Notes: a model not told the origin generated them from the sequence alone. Positions 42,753 through 52,480 are shown, counted from the stretch's first letter. The stretch: 64,000 nucleotides of DNA from Serratia odorifera (GCF_900635445.1 NZ_LR134117.1:186001-250000), one strand, 5' to 3'. Numbers and translations: made by a program.

Positions 42753-43939
42753 ACAACAACATCGCCAGCGCCTGGTTTATGCACTGGTGCTCGGCCTTTT
42801 GGCAGCGCTTGGCCCGCTGTGTACCGACCTGTATCTGCCCGCCCTGCCTGAGCTGGCCGGGGAACTGAACACCACCACCGCCACTGCGCAGCTGAGCCTG
42901 ACCGCCGGCCTGCTCGGTCTGGGCCTCGGTCAACTGATATTCGGTCCTTATAGCGACAAGTTGGGGCGAATGCGCCCATTGCTGTTGTCACTACTGTTGC
43001 TACTGGCGGCCTCGCTGTGGTGCGCACTGGCCCCCAGTATCGATCAGTTACTGATCGCCCGTTTATTGCAGGGGCTGGCCGGCGCCGGCGGCGCGGTGAT
43101 CTCTCGCGCCATCGCCCGCGACCTGTATTCCGGCCATGAATTGACGCGTTTTTTTTGCGCTGTTGATGCTGGTGAACGGACTGGCGCCGATCGTCGCTCC
43201 GGTGTTGGGCGGCGTGCTGCTGAAGTTTATGGATTGGCGTGGCATTTTTGGCGCGCTGGCGCTGATCGCCTTGCTGCTGTTTGCCCTTTCGTTACTGAAA
43301 CTGCATGAATCATTGCCCGCAGAGCGTCGCAGTCAGGGCGGCATTTTGACCATGCTGATGTCGCTGGGCGGCCTGCTGCGCCAACGCCAGTTTATTGGCC
43401 TGTGCCTGACGCAGGGCTTTGTGATGGCCGGCATGTTCGCTTATATCGGCGCCTCGCCGTTCGTGCTGCAAGAAATTTACGGACTCAGCCCGCAAATGTT
43501 TAGCCTGTGCTTTGCGATTAACGGTATTGGTCTGGTGATTTCCGCCCAGACGGCGGCACGCCTGAGTCATCGCTTCGGCGAACTGCGGGTGCTGAAAGCC
43601 GGGCTGAGCCTGGCGGCCATCTCGTCGCTGTTACTGCTGCTGGCCGGCTGGTTGCATGCGCCGCTGATACTGCTGCTGGTGCCGCTGTTCCTGTCAGTAG
43701 CGGTGGTTGGCACCGTTGGCCCCACCGCCTCATCGCTGGCGATGCAAAGCCAGGGCGATCGGGCCGGCAGCGCATCGGCGTTGATTGGCGTATGCATGTT
43801 CGCGCTCGGGGCGTGCAGCGTGCCAATCACCGGCTTGGGCGGCACCTCGAGCACCTCAATGGCGCTGACCATCGTCGGCTGTTATGCTATCGCCATCACG
43901 CTGTTCACCACGCTGGTGCGTAAACCGCAGACGGCATAA
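42745..43939 (+). pseudogene. Bcr/CflA-type MFS drug exporter, one-base frameshift
   Basis: The first frame (LVYALVLGLLAALGPLCTDL, YLPALPELAGEL, DRR-like loop) covers the first four transmembrane helices. The second (LVNGLAPIVAPVLGGVLLKF onward) covers the remainder. Removing one T from the T8 run at 43149-43156 restores LTRFFALLMLVNG and a 397-residue twelve-helix protein. A slip at T8 is a classic sequencing error, so the pump may be intact. It would expel toxic compounds under control of the upstream TetR protein. Confidence 0.88.
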
Positions 43940-43950
43940 ACGGGCAATAA

Positions 43951-43975
43951 AAAACCCGCTCGATGAGCGGGTTTT
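43951..43975. terminator. Terminator between MFS gene and cspE
   Basis: AAAACCCGCTC pairs with GAGCGGGTTTT around a small loop, with A and T tails that allow use in both directions by the two convergent genes. Confidence 0.88.
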
Positions 43976-43996
43976 AAGAATATTAGCGATTATAGC

Positions 43997-44206
43997 TTAG
44001 ATAGCGATAACGTTAGCAGCAGATGGCCCTTTGGCACCGTTCGTGATTTCAAATTCTACACGCTGGCCTTCAGCAAGAGTTTTGAAACCATTGCTAGCGA
44101 TGGCAGAAAAGTGAACGAAAACGTCCTTGCTACCATCTTCCGGGGTAATGAAGCCGAAACCTTTGGATTCATTAAACCACTTAACGCTACCTTTAATCTT
44201 AGACAT
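43997..44206 (-). CDS. cspE: Cold-shock-family protein CspE
   Basis: The start at 44206 gives 69 residues opening MSKIKGSVKWFNESKGFGFI. RNP1 (KGFGFI) and RNP2 (VFVHF) are present, and the sequence is nearly that of E. coli CspE. It binds single-stranded RNA, acting as an RNA chaperone and antiterminator. CspE-type genes are expressed without cold shock. Confidence 0.93.
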   Translation of the reverse strand: MSKIKGSVKWFNESKGFGFITPEDGSKDVFVHFSAIASNGFKTLAEGQRVEFEITNGAKGPSAANVIAI

Positions 44207-44505
44207 CAAACTTACCTTTAACGTGAATGTAAGACACAAAACGTGTGTCCATTACAGTACAGCAACTGGGCGAGATTTTGTCCACCACCGAGATCACATA
44301 AAACCAATAAAAAATGAAATAATCGCCTGACCAGCCGCGCCCACTTCAGCATACCGCCAACGTGTCGCCGCCAATCATGCCGAACAAGGGGTTGTGCCCC
44401 CCAGACGTCCCGCTTACAGCGCCTCCGCTAGCGTTGCCCGGCTGTCACTGCGCCACATTCCGCGCTATCATAAGCACTGTATTGTACAAACTGATGAGAA
44501 TGACC

Positions 44506-44985
44506 ATGAACGGCAAGATAACGACTTTTTTTGAAGACAAAGGCTTCGGCTTTATTACCGATGAGAACGGAGAAAATCGTTATTTTCACGTGATTAAAGT
44601 GCAAAACCCGGAGCTGATAAAGAAAAATGCCGCGGTGACCTTTGAACCGACCAACAATGCCAAGGGGCCTTCTGCCTTTGCGGTTAAAGTTCTGGCGCCA
44701 AGCAAATACATCATTATTGCCAATGAACGCATCAAGATCAGCAGCATCAAGTCGTTCCATACCTTCACCAAAGAGGTGCCGGTAAAAGCCGAGGTGGACA
44801 AAGAAAATACCGTGCTGTCAGTCGGCCTGTTGATGAATCGCATCCGCCCGCAGGCAGCGGCCGAGCCGCAAGCCATGCAAAGTCTGCGCATGCTGTCGAT
44901 CGTCACCTTTCAAAACGTCACCCACACCTTCTCTGAACACGAGATTGATATGGATGAAACCTTGAGCGCGTTGAAGGCGCTGTAA
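44506..44985 (+). CDS. Cold-shock-domain protein with C-terminal extension
   Basis: The start at 44506 gives MNGKITTFFEDKGFGFITDE; in-frame ATGs at 44494 and 44500 are possible. The N-terminal 65 residues are a cold-shock domain with KGFGFI and a weak RNP2 (NRYFHVI). The following 95 residues (SKYIIIANERIKISSIKSFH) are unlike CspA proteins and may form a YcfL- or YtfK-like beta fold. It is divergent from cspE. Likely RNA-binding. Confidence 0.78.
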   Translation: MNGKITTFFEDKGFGFITDENGENRYFHVIKVQNPELIKKNAAVTFEPTNNAKGPSAFAVKVLAPSKYIIIANERIKISSIKSFHTFTKEVPVKAEVDKENTVLSVGLLMNRIRPQAAAEPQAMQSLRMLSIVTFQNVTHTFSEHEIDMDETLSALKAL

Positions 44986-45061
44986 CGCCGGCAACAAATC
45001 CCTAAGGCAATTTCAAAGCACCTGTGTTAGCGTGGACTTTCACCTCACACAGGGAGCTGCC

Positions 45062-45223
45062 ATGTCTGAGTCCCGCGACGTTAAAGGCATCATTCATCGC
45101 ACCATGCGAATCGCCTGCCCGAAATGTGCCTATGTCACCAATCAACAGTGCTCGCGCCTGCAGCAAAGCGTGATGCTGATTTGCCCAAACTGCGGCGTTA
45201 AATTCAAACCACAGCAGGGCTGA
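45062..45223 (+). CDS. Small zinc-ribbon protein (YnfU-like)
   Basis: The ATG at 45062 (GGAGCTGCC upstream) gives 53 residues. Two Cys pairs (ACPKCAYVTN and ICPNCGVKFKP) form a zinc ribbon. The layout fits the small YnfU family found in enterobacteria. Function unknown. Confidence 0.75.
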   Translation: MSESRDVKGIIHRTMRIACPKCAYVTNQQCSRLQQSVMLICPNCGVKFKPQQG

Positions 45224-45227
45224 GCCC

Positions 45228-46688
45228 CTATTTGAACAGGATGTGATCGACGCTGTTGCCACTGAGCACGTTAAACGGTTCGACCCTGTTACGCCCCAGC
45301 GATTTGGCGCGATACAGCGCGATATCCGCCATGTTCATCAACTGCTCCAGCGACTTGTCTTCGTTCATCGCCAGGCTGGCGACGCCGACGCTAATGGTCA
45401 GTTTCAACGGCGCGCGATCGCCCGTGTCGATTTGCGCTTTTTCCACCTGACGCCGCAAATACTCCCCCATGGCCACCGCCTGTGCCGCCAGGGCACGCGG
45501 CATCACGATGGCAAACTCCTCACCGCCCAGACGGCCGAGCAGTTGATCGGGGCGCAATTCGCGCCGCAGCAGATGAATAAAATTCGCCAACACCCGATCG
45601 CCAATCACGTGGCCATAGCTATCGTTAATCAGTTTGAAATGGTCGACGTCAATCAACAGTAACGACACTGCCTCTTTGCAGCGCTGTTTCTGCTCCAGCA
45701 GTTCGCGGGTTTTGCGCATCAGCGCGCTGCGCGTCAAGGTGCCGGTGAGAAAATCATGGCTGGCGCTGTGTTCCAGCCGCCGCATCAGCTTGCGGTTAAC
45801 GGCTATCGAACTCGACACAATCAACGGCCCCATCACCAGCATGGCAATACCCAAGCGGGCGGACATCAGCGTATCCAGCAGCGCGCCGCGGGTGCTCGGG
45901 GTTTCATACAGCATTACATTGGCCGAAATACTGCTGATTTCGATAATGCCGGTCAATAGCGTCAACAGCGTAACGGTAAACAATTGATAACTGACTGCGC
46001 ACCACAGCAGCGCCGGGATCGGGAAGGCAATCGCTCCCGGCCCACCGATGTACACGCTAAACAGCAACGACGCGATCAGCGCCAGTAACGGCAGGCTGGC
46101 GCTCAACCGCCAGTTGAATCGCATCCGCAGCAGTGGCTTCAGGCGCGGGGCAGCCAGCAGCACCGGCAGAATCAGCAAGGTGGTGGAAAACTGTTCGCTA
46201 AACCAGGCCAGCCAGGCGGTAATCACCGTATTGTTATACAGGCTGTCATTGCGCAGCACCGACAGCGTCGACGCCACCGCCGCGCCGGATAAACTGGCAG
46301 CGAACATATACAGAATGGCCTGCGGCTTGCCCATCCGCCGTTGCGACTGGGGCAGTAACAGCATCACGCCGTAACCGGTGGCGATCAACGCCATATTGCA
46401 GGCATTCAGCCATAGCGCCAGCGGCGCGCCTTCACCGGTGGTCAGATCGGCGCTGACCATGCCAAGGTAGGTGGCCAGCCAGCCCATCGGCGTGGCATAC
46501 GCCGGCTTGCGCAATAACAGTCCCAGTAAAATGGCGTTGACCGGCCAGAATAATGACAGCGAGCCGATCGGACGAGAAAATATCCCTACCAGCGATAGCA
46601 GAAATGTCAGTAAGAAAAGGTTAATAAGCTGAAGTGCAACCGGTAGGCCATATTTAGAAATTATCCTGGCGTTCATGGTGTTGACCAC
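45228..46688 (-). CDS. Diguanylate cyclase with membrane MASE1-like sensor
   Basis: The protein has 486 residues. About 290 N-terminal residues form eight to ten transmembrane helices of MASE1 type (LFWPVNAILLGLLLRKPAYA). The C-terminus is a GGDEF domain with the active-site motif GRLGGEEFAIV and metal-binding DVDHFKLINDSYGH. It makes c-di-GMP. The product-inhibition site is degenerate (RPDQ instead of RxxD), so it may be free of feedback control. Confidence 0.93.
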   Translation of the reverse strand: MVNTMNARIISKYGLPVALQLINLFLLTFLLSLVGIFSRPIGSLSLFWPVNAILLGLLLRKPAYATPMGWLATYLGMVSADLTTGEGAPLALWLNACNMALIATGYGVMLLLPQSQRRMGKPQAILYMFAASLSGAAVASTLSVLRNDSLYNNTVITAWLAWFSEQFSTTLLILPVLLAAPRLKPLLRMRFNWRLSASLPLLALIASLLFSVYIGGPGAIAFPIPALLWCAVSYQLFTVTLLTLLTGIIEISSISANVMLYETPSTRGALLDTLMSARLGIAMLVMGPLIVSSSIAVNRKLMRRLEHSASHDFLTGTLTRSALMRKTRELLEQKQRCKEAVSLLLIDVDHFKLINDSYGHVIGDRVLANFIHLLRRELRPDQLLGRLGGEEFAIVMPRALAAQAVAMGEYLRRQVEKAQIDTGDRAPLKLTISVGVASLAMNEDKSLEQLMNMADIALYRAKSLGRNRVEPFNVLSGNSVDHILFK

Positions 46689-47006
46689 GCGCGCATAATA
46701 ACCAGAATAGTTGTGTGCATATTCTATGACCCAGCAAAATAGGGAAGATAAATAAGCCGCAAATCAGGCTGTCTGCCGCGTTAATTTTATTTAACAAGAA
46801 CATTCTAACGCATTATTCGGGCAAATCGCTTAATGGTCGGCTCTATCAGCATCGCCGCAGCTTTCTCGGTGAGCGGCTAGACGTCAACAGCATAGCGCAA
46901 GCCGTAGTCTTTCGGAACAAACAGTAAGCCACATTATTCTTAGGGCTATTTACCGAGATGCTGCTGTTTTCGCGCGGGATTATGTGACGTGCTGGCAAAT
47001 GCCAAC
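46689..47006. other. Intergenic region with no gene seen
   Basis: This region lies between the divergent-facing side of the cyclase gene and the terminator of the next LysR gene. I see no credible reading frame or strong structure. The first 60 bases upstream of the cyclase start should hold its promoter. Confidence 0.5.
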
Positions 47007-47030
47007 AAAAAACCCGGTCTAGGAACCGGG
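47007..47030 (-). terminator. Terminator downstream of LysR gene
   Basis: On the minus strand CCCGGT and ACCGGG form a stem followed by six T. It lies about 100 bases past the LysR stop. Confidence 0.8.
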
Positions 47031-47135
47031 AGTATTTGTACCAGTATGCAGTGTTAGCCTAAGCGGGCTAATAACGCGCATACGGTACCGCCAAAATGTG
47101 CAGAAAAAATGAACAGGGGCAGCGACGGCACACAT

Positions 47136-48029
47136 TTAACGCTTCGCCCGGGCGAAGTCGATAAACGCGCGCAACGGGCGCGGCATCTGCCGGTTAGCTG
47201 GGTAATAAAGATAAAAACCGGGAAACGGCGGCGTCCAGTCATCCAGCAACGGCAGCAGCCGCCGCTCCGCCAACCCAGCGGCTATTTGATGCTCAAACAG
47301 ATAGGCGATGCCCATGCCGTCGATGGCGGCCTGCACCAATATCTCCGGCTCGTTAACTACCAACGGCCCCTCGACGGCAATGTCCAGCTTCTCCGCGCCG
47401 CGCTCAAACTCCCAGCGGTACAGATTGCCATTGGTCGGCCAGCGATAGTTGAGACAGCGATGCTGCAACAGATCGCGTGGCGTTTGTGGCTCGCCATAGC
47501 GCGACAGATAATTTGGTGCGGCAACCACGCGCATCCGCAGTTCCCCGCCAAGCTTGATCGCCACCATATCCTTGTCGAGTTTTTCGTGCAGCCGCACCCC
47601 GGCATCAAAACCGCCAGCGACAATATCCACCAGCTTATCTTCGACGTTCAGATCGAGGGTAATATCCGGGTACTGCGCGTTAAAAGCGCTGATGCGCGGC
47701 GCAAGAAAATGCATCGCAGCCACCCGCGTGATATTGAGCCGCAGCAATCCGGCCGGCTGCTGACGCTGGTCAATCACCTGTGCGACGGCAGCGTCCAGGT
47801 TCGCCATTAGCGGGCGTAACCTTTCCCACAGCTGCGCGCCGGCTTCGGTCGGCGCCACGCTGCGGGTGGTGCGGTTTAACAGCCGCACGCCGAGGCGGGT
47901 TTCCAGATTGCGCAGCGTCTGGCTAAGCGCCGACGCCGACATGCCAAGGTGAGCGGCCGCGCGAGCAAAGCTCCCGTGTTCGGCAATCGCCACGAAGGCG
48001 CGTAGTTCTGCAAAGTCACCGCCTCTCAT
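47136..48029 (-). CDS. LysR-family transcriptional regulator
   Basis: The start at 48029 gives 297 residues opening MRGGDFAELRAFVAIAEHGS. The HTH is RAAAHLGMSASALSQTLRNL. The C-terminal effector domain carries the family ending FYLYYPANRQMPRPLRAFID. It is divergent from the aldo/keto reductase gene, which it probably controls. The 99 bases between them should hold the LysR box. Confidence 0.92.
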   Translation of the reverse strand: MRGGDFAELRAFVAIAEHGSFARAAAHLGMSASALSQTLRNLETRLGVRLLNRTTRSVAPTEAGAQLWERLRPLMANLDAAVAQVIDQRQQPAGLLRLNITRVAAMHFLAPRISAFNAQYPDITLDLNVEDKLVDIVAGGFDAGVRLHEKLDKDMVAIKLGGELRMRVVAAPNYLSRYGEPQTPRDLLQHRCLNYRWPTNGNLYRWEFERGAEKLDIAVEGPLVVNEPEILVQAAIDGMGIAYLFEHQIAAGLAERRLLPLLDDWTPPFPGFYLYYPANRQMPRPLRAFIDFARAKR

Positions 48030-48116
48030 TATGCCTCTCTGACTTAATAATACATGCGCATTATAGTGTATTCCGTCGATAGCGCTGGGCAACTATCTTA
48101 AAAATACCAACACCAC

Positions 48117-48121
48117 AGGAG
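48117..48121 (+). promoter_or_regulatory. Ribosome binding site that decides the reductase start
   Basis: AGGAG lies seven bases before the ATG at 48129, the usual spacing. An in-frame ATG at 48123 is only one base away from it and is unlikely to be used. Confidence 0.75.
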
Positions 48122-48128
48122 AATGCCC

Positions 48129-49190
48129 ATGGCTACCACCACGCTGGATACCTATCGTTTACTCGGCCGCTCCGGCCTGCGCGTTTCGCCGTTAGCGCTC
48201 GGCACCATGACCTTTGGCGCCGATTGGGGCTGGGGGGCCGAGAAAGAGCAATCACGCCATATATTTGACGCTTATGTCGATCGCGGCGGCAATTTCATTG
48301 ATACCGCCAACCGTTATACCGAAGGCAGCGCGGAGCAGTTTATCGGCGAATTCGCCGTCGGCCGCCGCGACAGTCTGGTGATCGCCAGCAAATACACTTT
48401 GCCCACTTATCCTGGCGATGCCAACTCCGGCGGCAACCACCGGAAAAGCATGGTGCATTCGGTAGAGAACAGCCTGAAACGGCTAAAAACCGATTACCTC
48501 GATCTGTTGTACCTGCACGCCTGGGATGACACCACGCCGGTAGATGAAATCATGCGCGCAATGGACGATCTGGTGCGTGCCGGCAAGGTGCTTTACCTGG
48601 CGATTTCCGATATCCCTGCCTGGCAGGCGGCACGCATGCAAACGCTGGCCGATTGGCGCGGCTGGTCGCCGCTGATCGCCTTGCAGATTGAATACAACCT
48701 GACCGAGCGTACCGTTGAACGTGAGCTGATCCCGATGGCACAGGCCCTGGGTATGGGCGTCATCCCCTGGTCGCCACTGGCCAGCGGCGTGTTGAGTGGC
48801 AAATATTCGCGCCAGGATCTACGCCCCACTGGCGATGAGAGCGGTACCCGACGTGACGTCGCGCGCAGCAAGGGCTCGCTGAGTGAACGTAACCTCACCA
48901 TCGCCGAAACGGTGCAAATCATTGCGCAGCAGGCCGGTTACAGCCCGGCGCAGGTTGCGCTGGCCTGGACGTTGCAAAACCCGGCGGTCACCGCGCCGAT
49001 CGTCGGCGCTCGTACGCTGGCGCAGCTAGAGGATAACCTGGTCGCGCTGGAAGTCTGCCTGGAAGCGGAGCAATGGCAACGGCTGGCTGAGGTCAGCGCC
49101 ATCGAACTCGGTTTCCCGCATGACTTTTTGGCCCTGCCTACCACCCGCAACATCATGTCCGGCGAGATAAATATCGCCGCACGTCAATAA
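48129..49190 (+). CDS. Aldo/keto reductase
   Basis: The protein has 353 residues in a TIM barrel. Catalytic residues are Asp in FIDTANRYTEG, with the Tyr alongside, Lys in VIASKYTLP and His in DLLYLHAWDD. C-terminal NADPH-binding residues lie in APIVGARTLAQLEDNL. It reduces aldehydes or ketones with NADPH. It is divergent from the LysR regulator. The stop codon lies inside the first copy of the duplicated candidate sRNA. Confidence 0.94.
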   Translation: MATTTLDTYRLLGRSGLRVSPLALGTMTFGADWGWGAEKEQSRHIFDAYVDRGGNFIDTANRYTEGSAEQFIGEFAVGRRDSLVIASKYTLPTYPGDANSGGNHRKSMVHSVENSLKRLKTDYLDLLYLHAWDDTTPVDEIMRAMDDLVRAGKVLYLAISDIPAWQAARMQTLADWRGWSPLIALQIEYNLTERTVERELIPMAQALGMGVIPWSPLASGVLSGKYSRQDLRPTGDESGTRRDVARSKGSLSERNLTIAETVQIIAQQAGYSPAQVALAWTLQNPAVTAPIVGARTLAQLEDNLVALEVCLEAEQWQRLAEVSAIELGFPHDFLALPTTRNIMSGEINIAARQ

Positions 49191-49357
49191 AAAAAATCCC
49201 GCACCAGGCGGGATAAACTCAATAGGGATGGGATATACACTACAGGAAAGGAATAACACACAACTTCATCGGGTGAGTTAACACTAGCAATTCCAGTGTA
49301 TAGATTTGTCATGGCTCGGTAAGTTTGCTGAGGCAGATGTAACGCCGAATGGAAAAA
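49185..49357 (-). ncRNA. Candidate small RNA gene, copy 1, minus strand
   Basis: This is a 173-bp block that recurs at 49420-49592 with about three mismatches. On the minus strand it ends in a strong intrinsic terminator (ATCCCGC...GCGGGAT then eight T). It contains a C/U-rich single-stranded stretch (TTATTCCTTTCCTGTAG) complementary to Shine-Dalgarno sequences. A 5' hairpin ACACT...AGTGT lies upstream. A promoter is weakly suggested (TTACCG, 16 bases, TACACT). The estimated RNA is about 100 nt. I do not recognise it as a known sRNA. Confidence 0.6.
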
Positions 49358-49419
49358 ACAGTCTCCGCCATGCCGGCGCTGGTGGCTTATTATGTCCGGC
49401 ACGCTAACTGTCACCGCGC

Positions 49420-49592
49420 CAATAAAAAAAATCCCGCACCAGGCGGGATAAACTCAATAGGGATGGGATATACACTACAGGAAAGGAATAACACACAACA
49501 TCATCGGGTGAGTTAACACTAGCAATTCCAGTGTATAGATTTGTCATGGCTCGGTAAGTTTGCTGTGACAGATGTAACGCCGAATGGAAAAA
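49420..49592 (-). ncRNA. Candidate small RNA gene, copy 2, minus strand
   Basis: The sequence is nearly identical to copy 1, including terminator, C/U-rich seed region and upstream block, with differences at only about three positions. The spacers around the two copies are clearly more diverged, so the conserved unit appears to be under selection, as in tandem sRNA pairs such as OmrA/OmrB. It lies between two oxidoreductase genes, facing away from the downstream dehydrogenase start. Confidence 0.6.
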
Positions 49593-49665
49593 TAAACCTT
49601 GGCCATGCTGGCGTTAGCTGCTGACGTCAGCGGCCAGGGCTTGAGCGCATTATTCCATTCGTCCG

Positions 49666-50718
49666 TTATGCATGCAGCGAGGCCATATCAATGACAAAGC
49701 GATATTTCACGTCGCTTTTCAGCATCCGCTCATAAGCCTGGTTTATATCCTGTATCGCTATCATCTCAACGTCGCAGGTAATGCCATGCTGCCCACAAAA
49801 ATCCAGCATCTCCTGCGTTTCGGCAATACCGCCGATGCACGAGCCAGCCACCGAACGACGCCCTAAAATCAGCGGAACGGTGTTCAGCATCGGATCGATA
49901 TCACCCAGAAAACCGACAAACACCAGCGTACCGTCAAGCGTCAGGGTCGACATATACGGATTGATATCATGGACGTACGGCACGGTATCAATAATCAGAT
50001 CAAACGTCCCTGCCACTTCGGCCATTTGCGCGTCACTGCTGGACAGGATCACATGATGCGCCCCCAGCTGGCGAGCGTCCTCCTCTTTCGACGCCGAACG
50101 GGTGAACAGCGTAACATCGGCACCCAGCGCATTTGCCAGCTTCAACGCCATATGGCCCAGCCCTCCCAGGCCAACCACCGCCACTTTACTGCCTTTGCCG
50201 ATATGCCAACGGCGCAACGGCGACCAGGTGGTGATGCCAGCACACAACAGCGGAGCCGCCGATGAGGGATCCATACCGGCGGGAATTTTCAGCACAAAAT
50301 CTTGCGTCGTCACCATGGTTTGCGAATAACCGCCATAGGTCGGCAAGCTGTCGTGAGGATCGATGCCGTTATAGGTCTGGATGTTCCCCTGCTCGCAGTA
50401 CTGCTCCAGTCCCTGCTGACATGGTTGGCATTGGCGACACGAGTCCACCATGCACCCCACGCCGACAATATCGCCGAGTTTAACGCCGGTCACCTGGTCA
50501 CCTACCGCCGTCACGCGGCCAATCACCTCATGACCCGGCACCAGCGGATAAAGGCTGATTCCCCAGTCGTTGCGTGCCTGATGTAAATCCGAATGGCACA
50601 CACCGCAATAAAGAACCTCGAACACCACGTCGTCCGGGCGTGGATCGCGGCGAGTAAATTCAAACGGCGCCAGCGGCACCTGCGCTGACTTAGCTGCATA
50701 ACCAAGTACTTTCATCAT
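49666..50718 (-). CDS. Zinc-dependent alcohol dehydrogenase (YahK-like)
   Basis: The protein has 350 residues. Catalytic zinc ligands are CGVCHSD and PGHEVIG, and the structural zinc is in CRQCQPCQQGLEQYC. The NADP-binding motif is VVGLGGLGHMALKLA. It reduces aldehydes with NADPH, in the cinnamyl-alcohol-dehydrogenase group. A second Met follows the first. It probably shares a promoter region with the cupin gene upstream. Confidence 0.93.
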   Translation of the reverse strand: MMKVLGYAAKSAQVPLAPFEFTRRDPRPDDVVFEVLYCGVCHSDLHQARNDWGISLYPLVPGHEVIGRVTAVGDQVTGVKLGDIVGVGCMVDSCRQCQPCQQGLEQYCEQGNIQTYNGIDPHDSLPTYGGYSQTMVTTQDFVLKIPAGMDPSSAAPLLCAGITTWSPLRRWHIGKGSKVAVVGLGGLGHMALKLANALGADVTLFTRSASKEEDARQLGAHHVILSSSDAQMAEVAGTFDLIIDTVPYVHDINPYMSTLTLDGTLVFVGFLGDIDPMLNTVPLILGRRSVAGSCIGGIAETQEMLDFCGQHGITCDVEMIAIQDINQAYERMLKSDVKYRFVIDMASLHA

Positions 50719-50771
50719 CTAGACTCCTGTTCGGCGGGATAGCTAACAATGAGCAACGGCGGTTCTGTGGC

Positions 50772-51242
50772 TTACTGCTGATACTGTTCGTCGCTGACTT
50801 TTTCCATCCACTCAACCGGGCTGCCGTTGAGTGATTCGGCAATCGCGATATGCGTCATTGCCGTGGTGGCGGTTGCGCCATGCCAGTGTTTGACGCCCTG
50901 CGGGATCCAGACAATATCACCTTGATTGATTTCCTGCATTGCCTCGCCCCACTGCTGGAGCCAACCACGCCCCTGGGTGACGATCAGCGTTTGACCCAGT
51001 GGGTGAGTGTGCCAGGCAGTACGCGCGCCCGGTTCGAAGGTGACGGTCGCACCCCCCACCCGCGCCGGCTCTCTGCCCTGAAAAGGCGCATCGATACGCA
51101 CCTGACCGCTGAAATAGGCTTCCGGTCCGGCTTGCGACGGTTGCGAACCACTGCGTTGAATTTTCATTTTTTCCTCCACATCGGCATACGCTGCCGGGGC
51201 TAACATAGACATCATTACCGCTGACGCTGCGAGTAATTTCAT
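50772..51242 (-). CDS. Periplasmic cupin-domain protein
   Basis: The protein has 156 residues. The N-terminal signal peptide (LLAASAVMMSMLAPAAYA) predicts export. The single cupin barrel has metal-binding histidines in TAWHTHPLGQTLIV and GVKHWHG. Such proteins are often annotated as carboxymuconolactone-related or quercetinase-like; the substrate is unknown. It lies upstream of the dehydrogenase on the same strand and opposite the LysR gene. Confidence 0.88.
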   Translation of the reverse strand: MKLLAASAVMMSMLAPAAYADVEEKMKIQRSGSQPSQAGPEAYFSGQVRIDAPFQGREPARVGGATVTFEPGARTAWHTHPLGQTLIVTQGRGWLQQWGEAMQEINQGDIVWIPQGVKHWHGATATTAMTHIAIAESLNGSPVEWMEKVSDEQYQQ

Positions 51243-51486
51243 AATCGCTCCTCATTAAGGTTTAGCCGATTCGGTATCGAACTGCCGTAGATTCGGCATG
51301 AAACGGTTTTTACCACCGACGGTAATGGCAAGAATAACAGCGACGGACTTTGCCGATTAGAGTGCAAAATAAGAATGCGCTTATGAGGTAAACTCATTAA
51401 ATCTGCGGTTTCGTTACTGCTGGAAACCCCTCATTTTCGCGGCGGCGCAACCAGCCGTTGACACGATGACTCACTCAGGCAGAGAA

Positions 51487-52386
51487 ATGTTAAAAGAGAA
51501 TTTCAACGACTTGCTGTCGTTTCTTATGGTGGCAGAAGAACGCAGTTTTACCCGTGCCGCCGCCAGGCTCGGCGTATCACAGTCGGCCTTGAGCCATGCC
51601 ATTCGCGGGCTGGAGGAGCGTCTTGATCTTCGCTTGCTGACCCGCACCACGCGCAGCGTTGCATTGACCGAGGCCGGTGAGCGCCTGGTCAACGCCATCG
51701 GCGCACACATCAGCGAAATTGAACATCAACTGGTGGCGCTGGGGGATATGCGCGCAACGCCGGCGGGAAATATTCGCCTCACCGCAGGTGAACATGCCAT
51801 TCATTCGGTGCTATGGCCAGTGCTGAATCCCTTCTTACAACGTTACCCGGATATCCACGTGGAAGTGATCGCCGACAATTCGCTCACCGATATCGTCAGC
51901 GGCCGTTTTGACGCCGGCATTCGTTTGGGAGAACAGCTGGCAAAAGATATGGTCGCCATACCCATCGGCCCACAGCTGCGGTTTGTCGCAGTAGGATCGC
52001 CAGACTATTTCGCCAAGCATGGCCAGCCCGAGACACCGCAAGCGCTGCAACGTCATCGCTGCATTACTATGCGGTTACCGACGCAAGGCGGATTGTACGC
52101 CTGGGAATTTGAAAAAGACGGCCGTACCGTCAACGTGCGCGTTGACGGTCAATTGACCATCAACAGCCTACCACAGCGCATTGATGCCGCGCGCAGCGGT
52201 CTGGGGATTGCATTCGTTCCAGAAGACACGGTAGCGGCAGATATTGCCAACGGCCAGTTACTCAACGTGCTTGACGACTGGTGCGCGCCGTTTCCTGGCT
52301 ATTACCTGTATTACCCAAGCCGTAGGCAGCACACCACCGCCTTTTCGCTGTTTGTCGATGCGCTACGCTACCCCCGACAGGTATAA
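51487..52386 (+). CDS. LysR-family transcriptional regulator
   Basis: The start at 51487 (AGGCAGAG upstream) gives 299 residues. The HTH is RAAARLGVSQSALSHAIRGL. The C-terminus GYYLYYPSRRQHTTAFSLFV parallels the first LysR protein in this window, so the two are paralogues. It is divergent from the cupin-dehydrogenase pair and is its likely regulator. Confidence 0.92.
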   Translation: MLKENFNDLLSFLMVAEERSFTRAAARLGVSQSALSHAIRGLEERLDLRLLTRTTRSVALTEAGERLVNAIGAHISEIEHQLVALGDMRATPAGNIRLTAGEHAIHSVLWPVLNPFLQRYPDIHVEVIADNSLTDIVSGRFDAGIRLGEQLAKDMVAIPIGPQLRFVAVGSPDYFAKHGQPETPQALQRHRCITMRLPTQGGLYAWEFEKDGRTVNVRVDGQLTINSLPQRIDAARSGLGIAFVPEDTVAADIANGQLLNVLDDWCAPFPGYYLYYPSRRQHTTAFSLFVDALRYPRQV

Positions 52387-52480
52387 GCTGCCGACGGCGA
52401 TCAATGTGCCACGGTGCCAGCTGCCGTGGTGCTGTTGCCGACCACCCGGTAATATGCTGCAAAACGCCAATAATCGATCA

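Noticed and set aside
47109..47810. A 233-residue plus-strand frame
   Set aside because: It is antisense to the LysR gene with a high-GC skew; no family likeness.
49185..49592. CRISPR array
   Set aside because: Only two repeats of 173 bp with one spacer; repeat length and structure do not fit CRISPR. No array was seen anywhere in the window.
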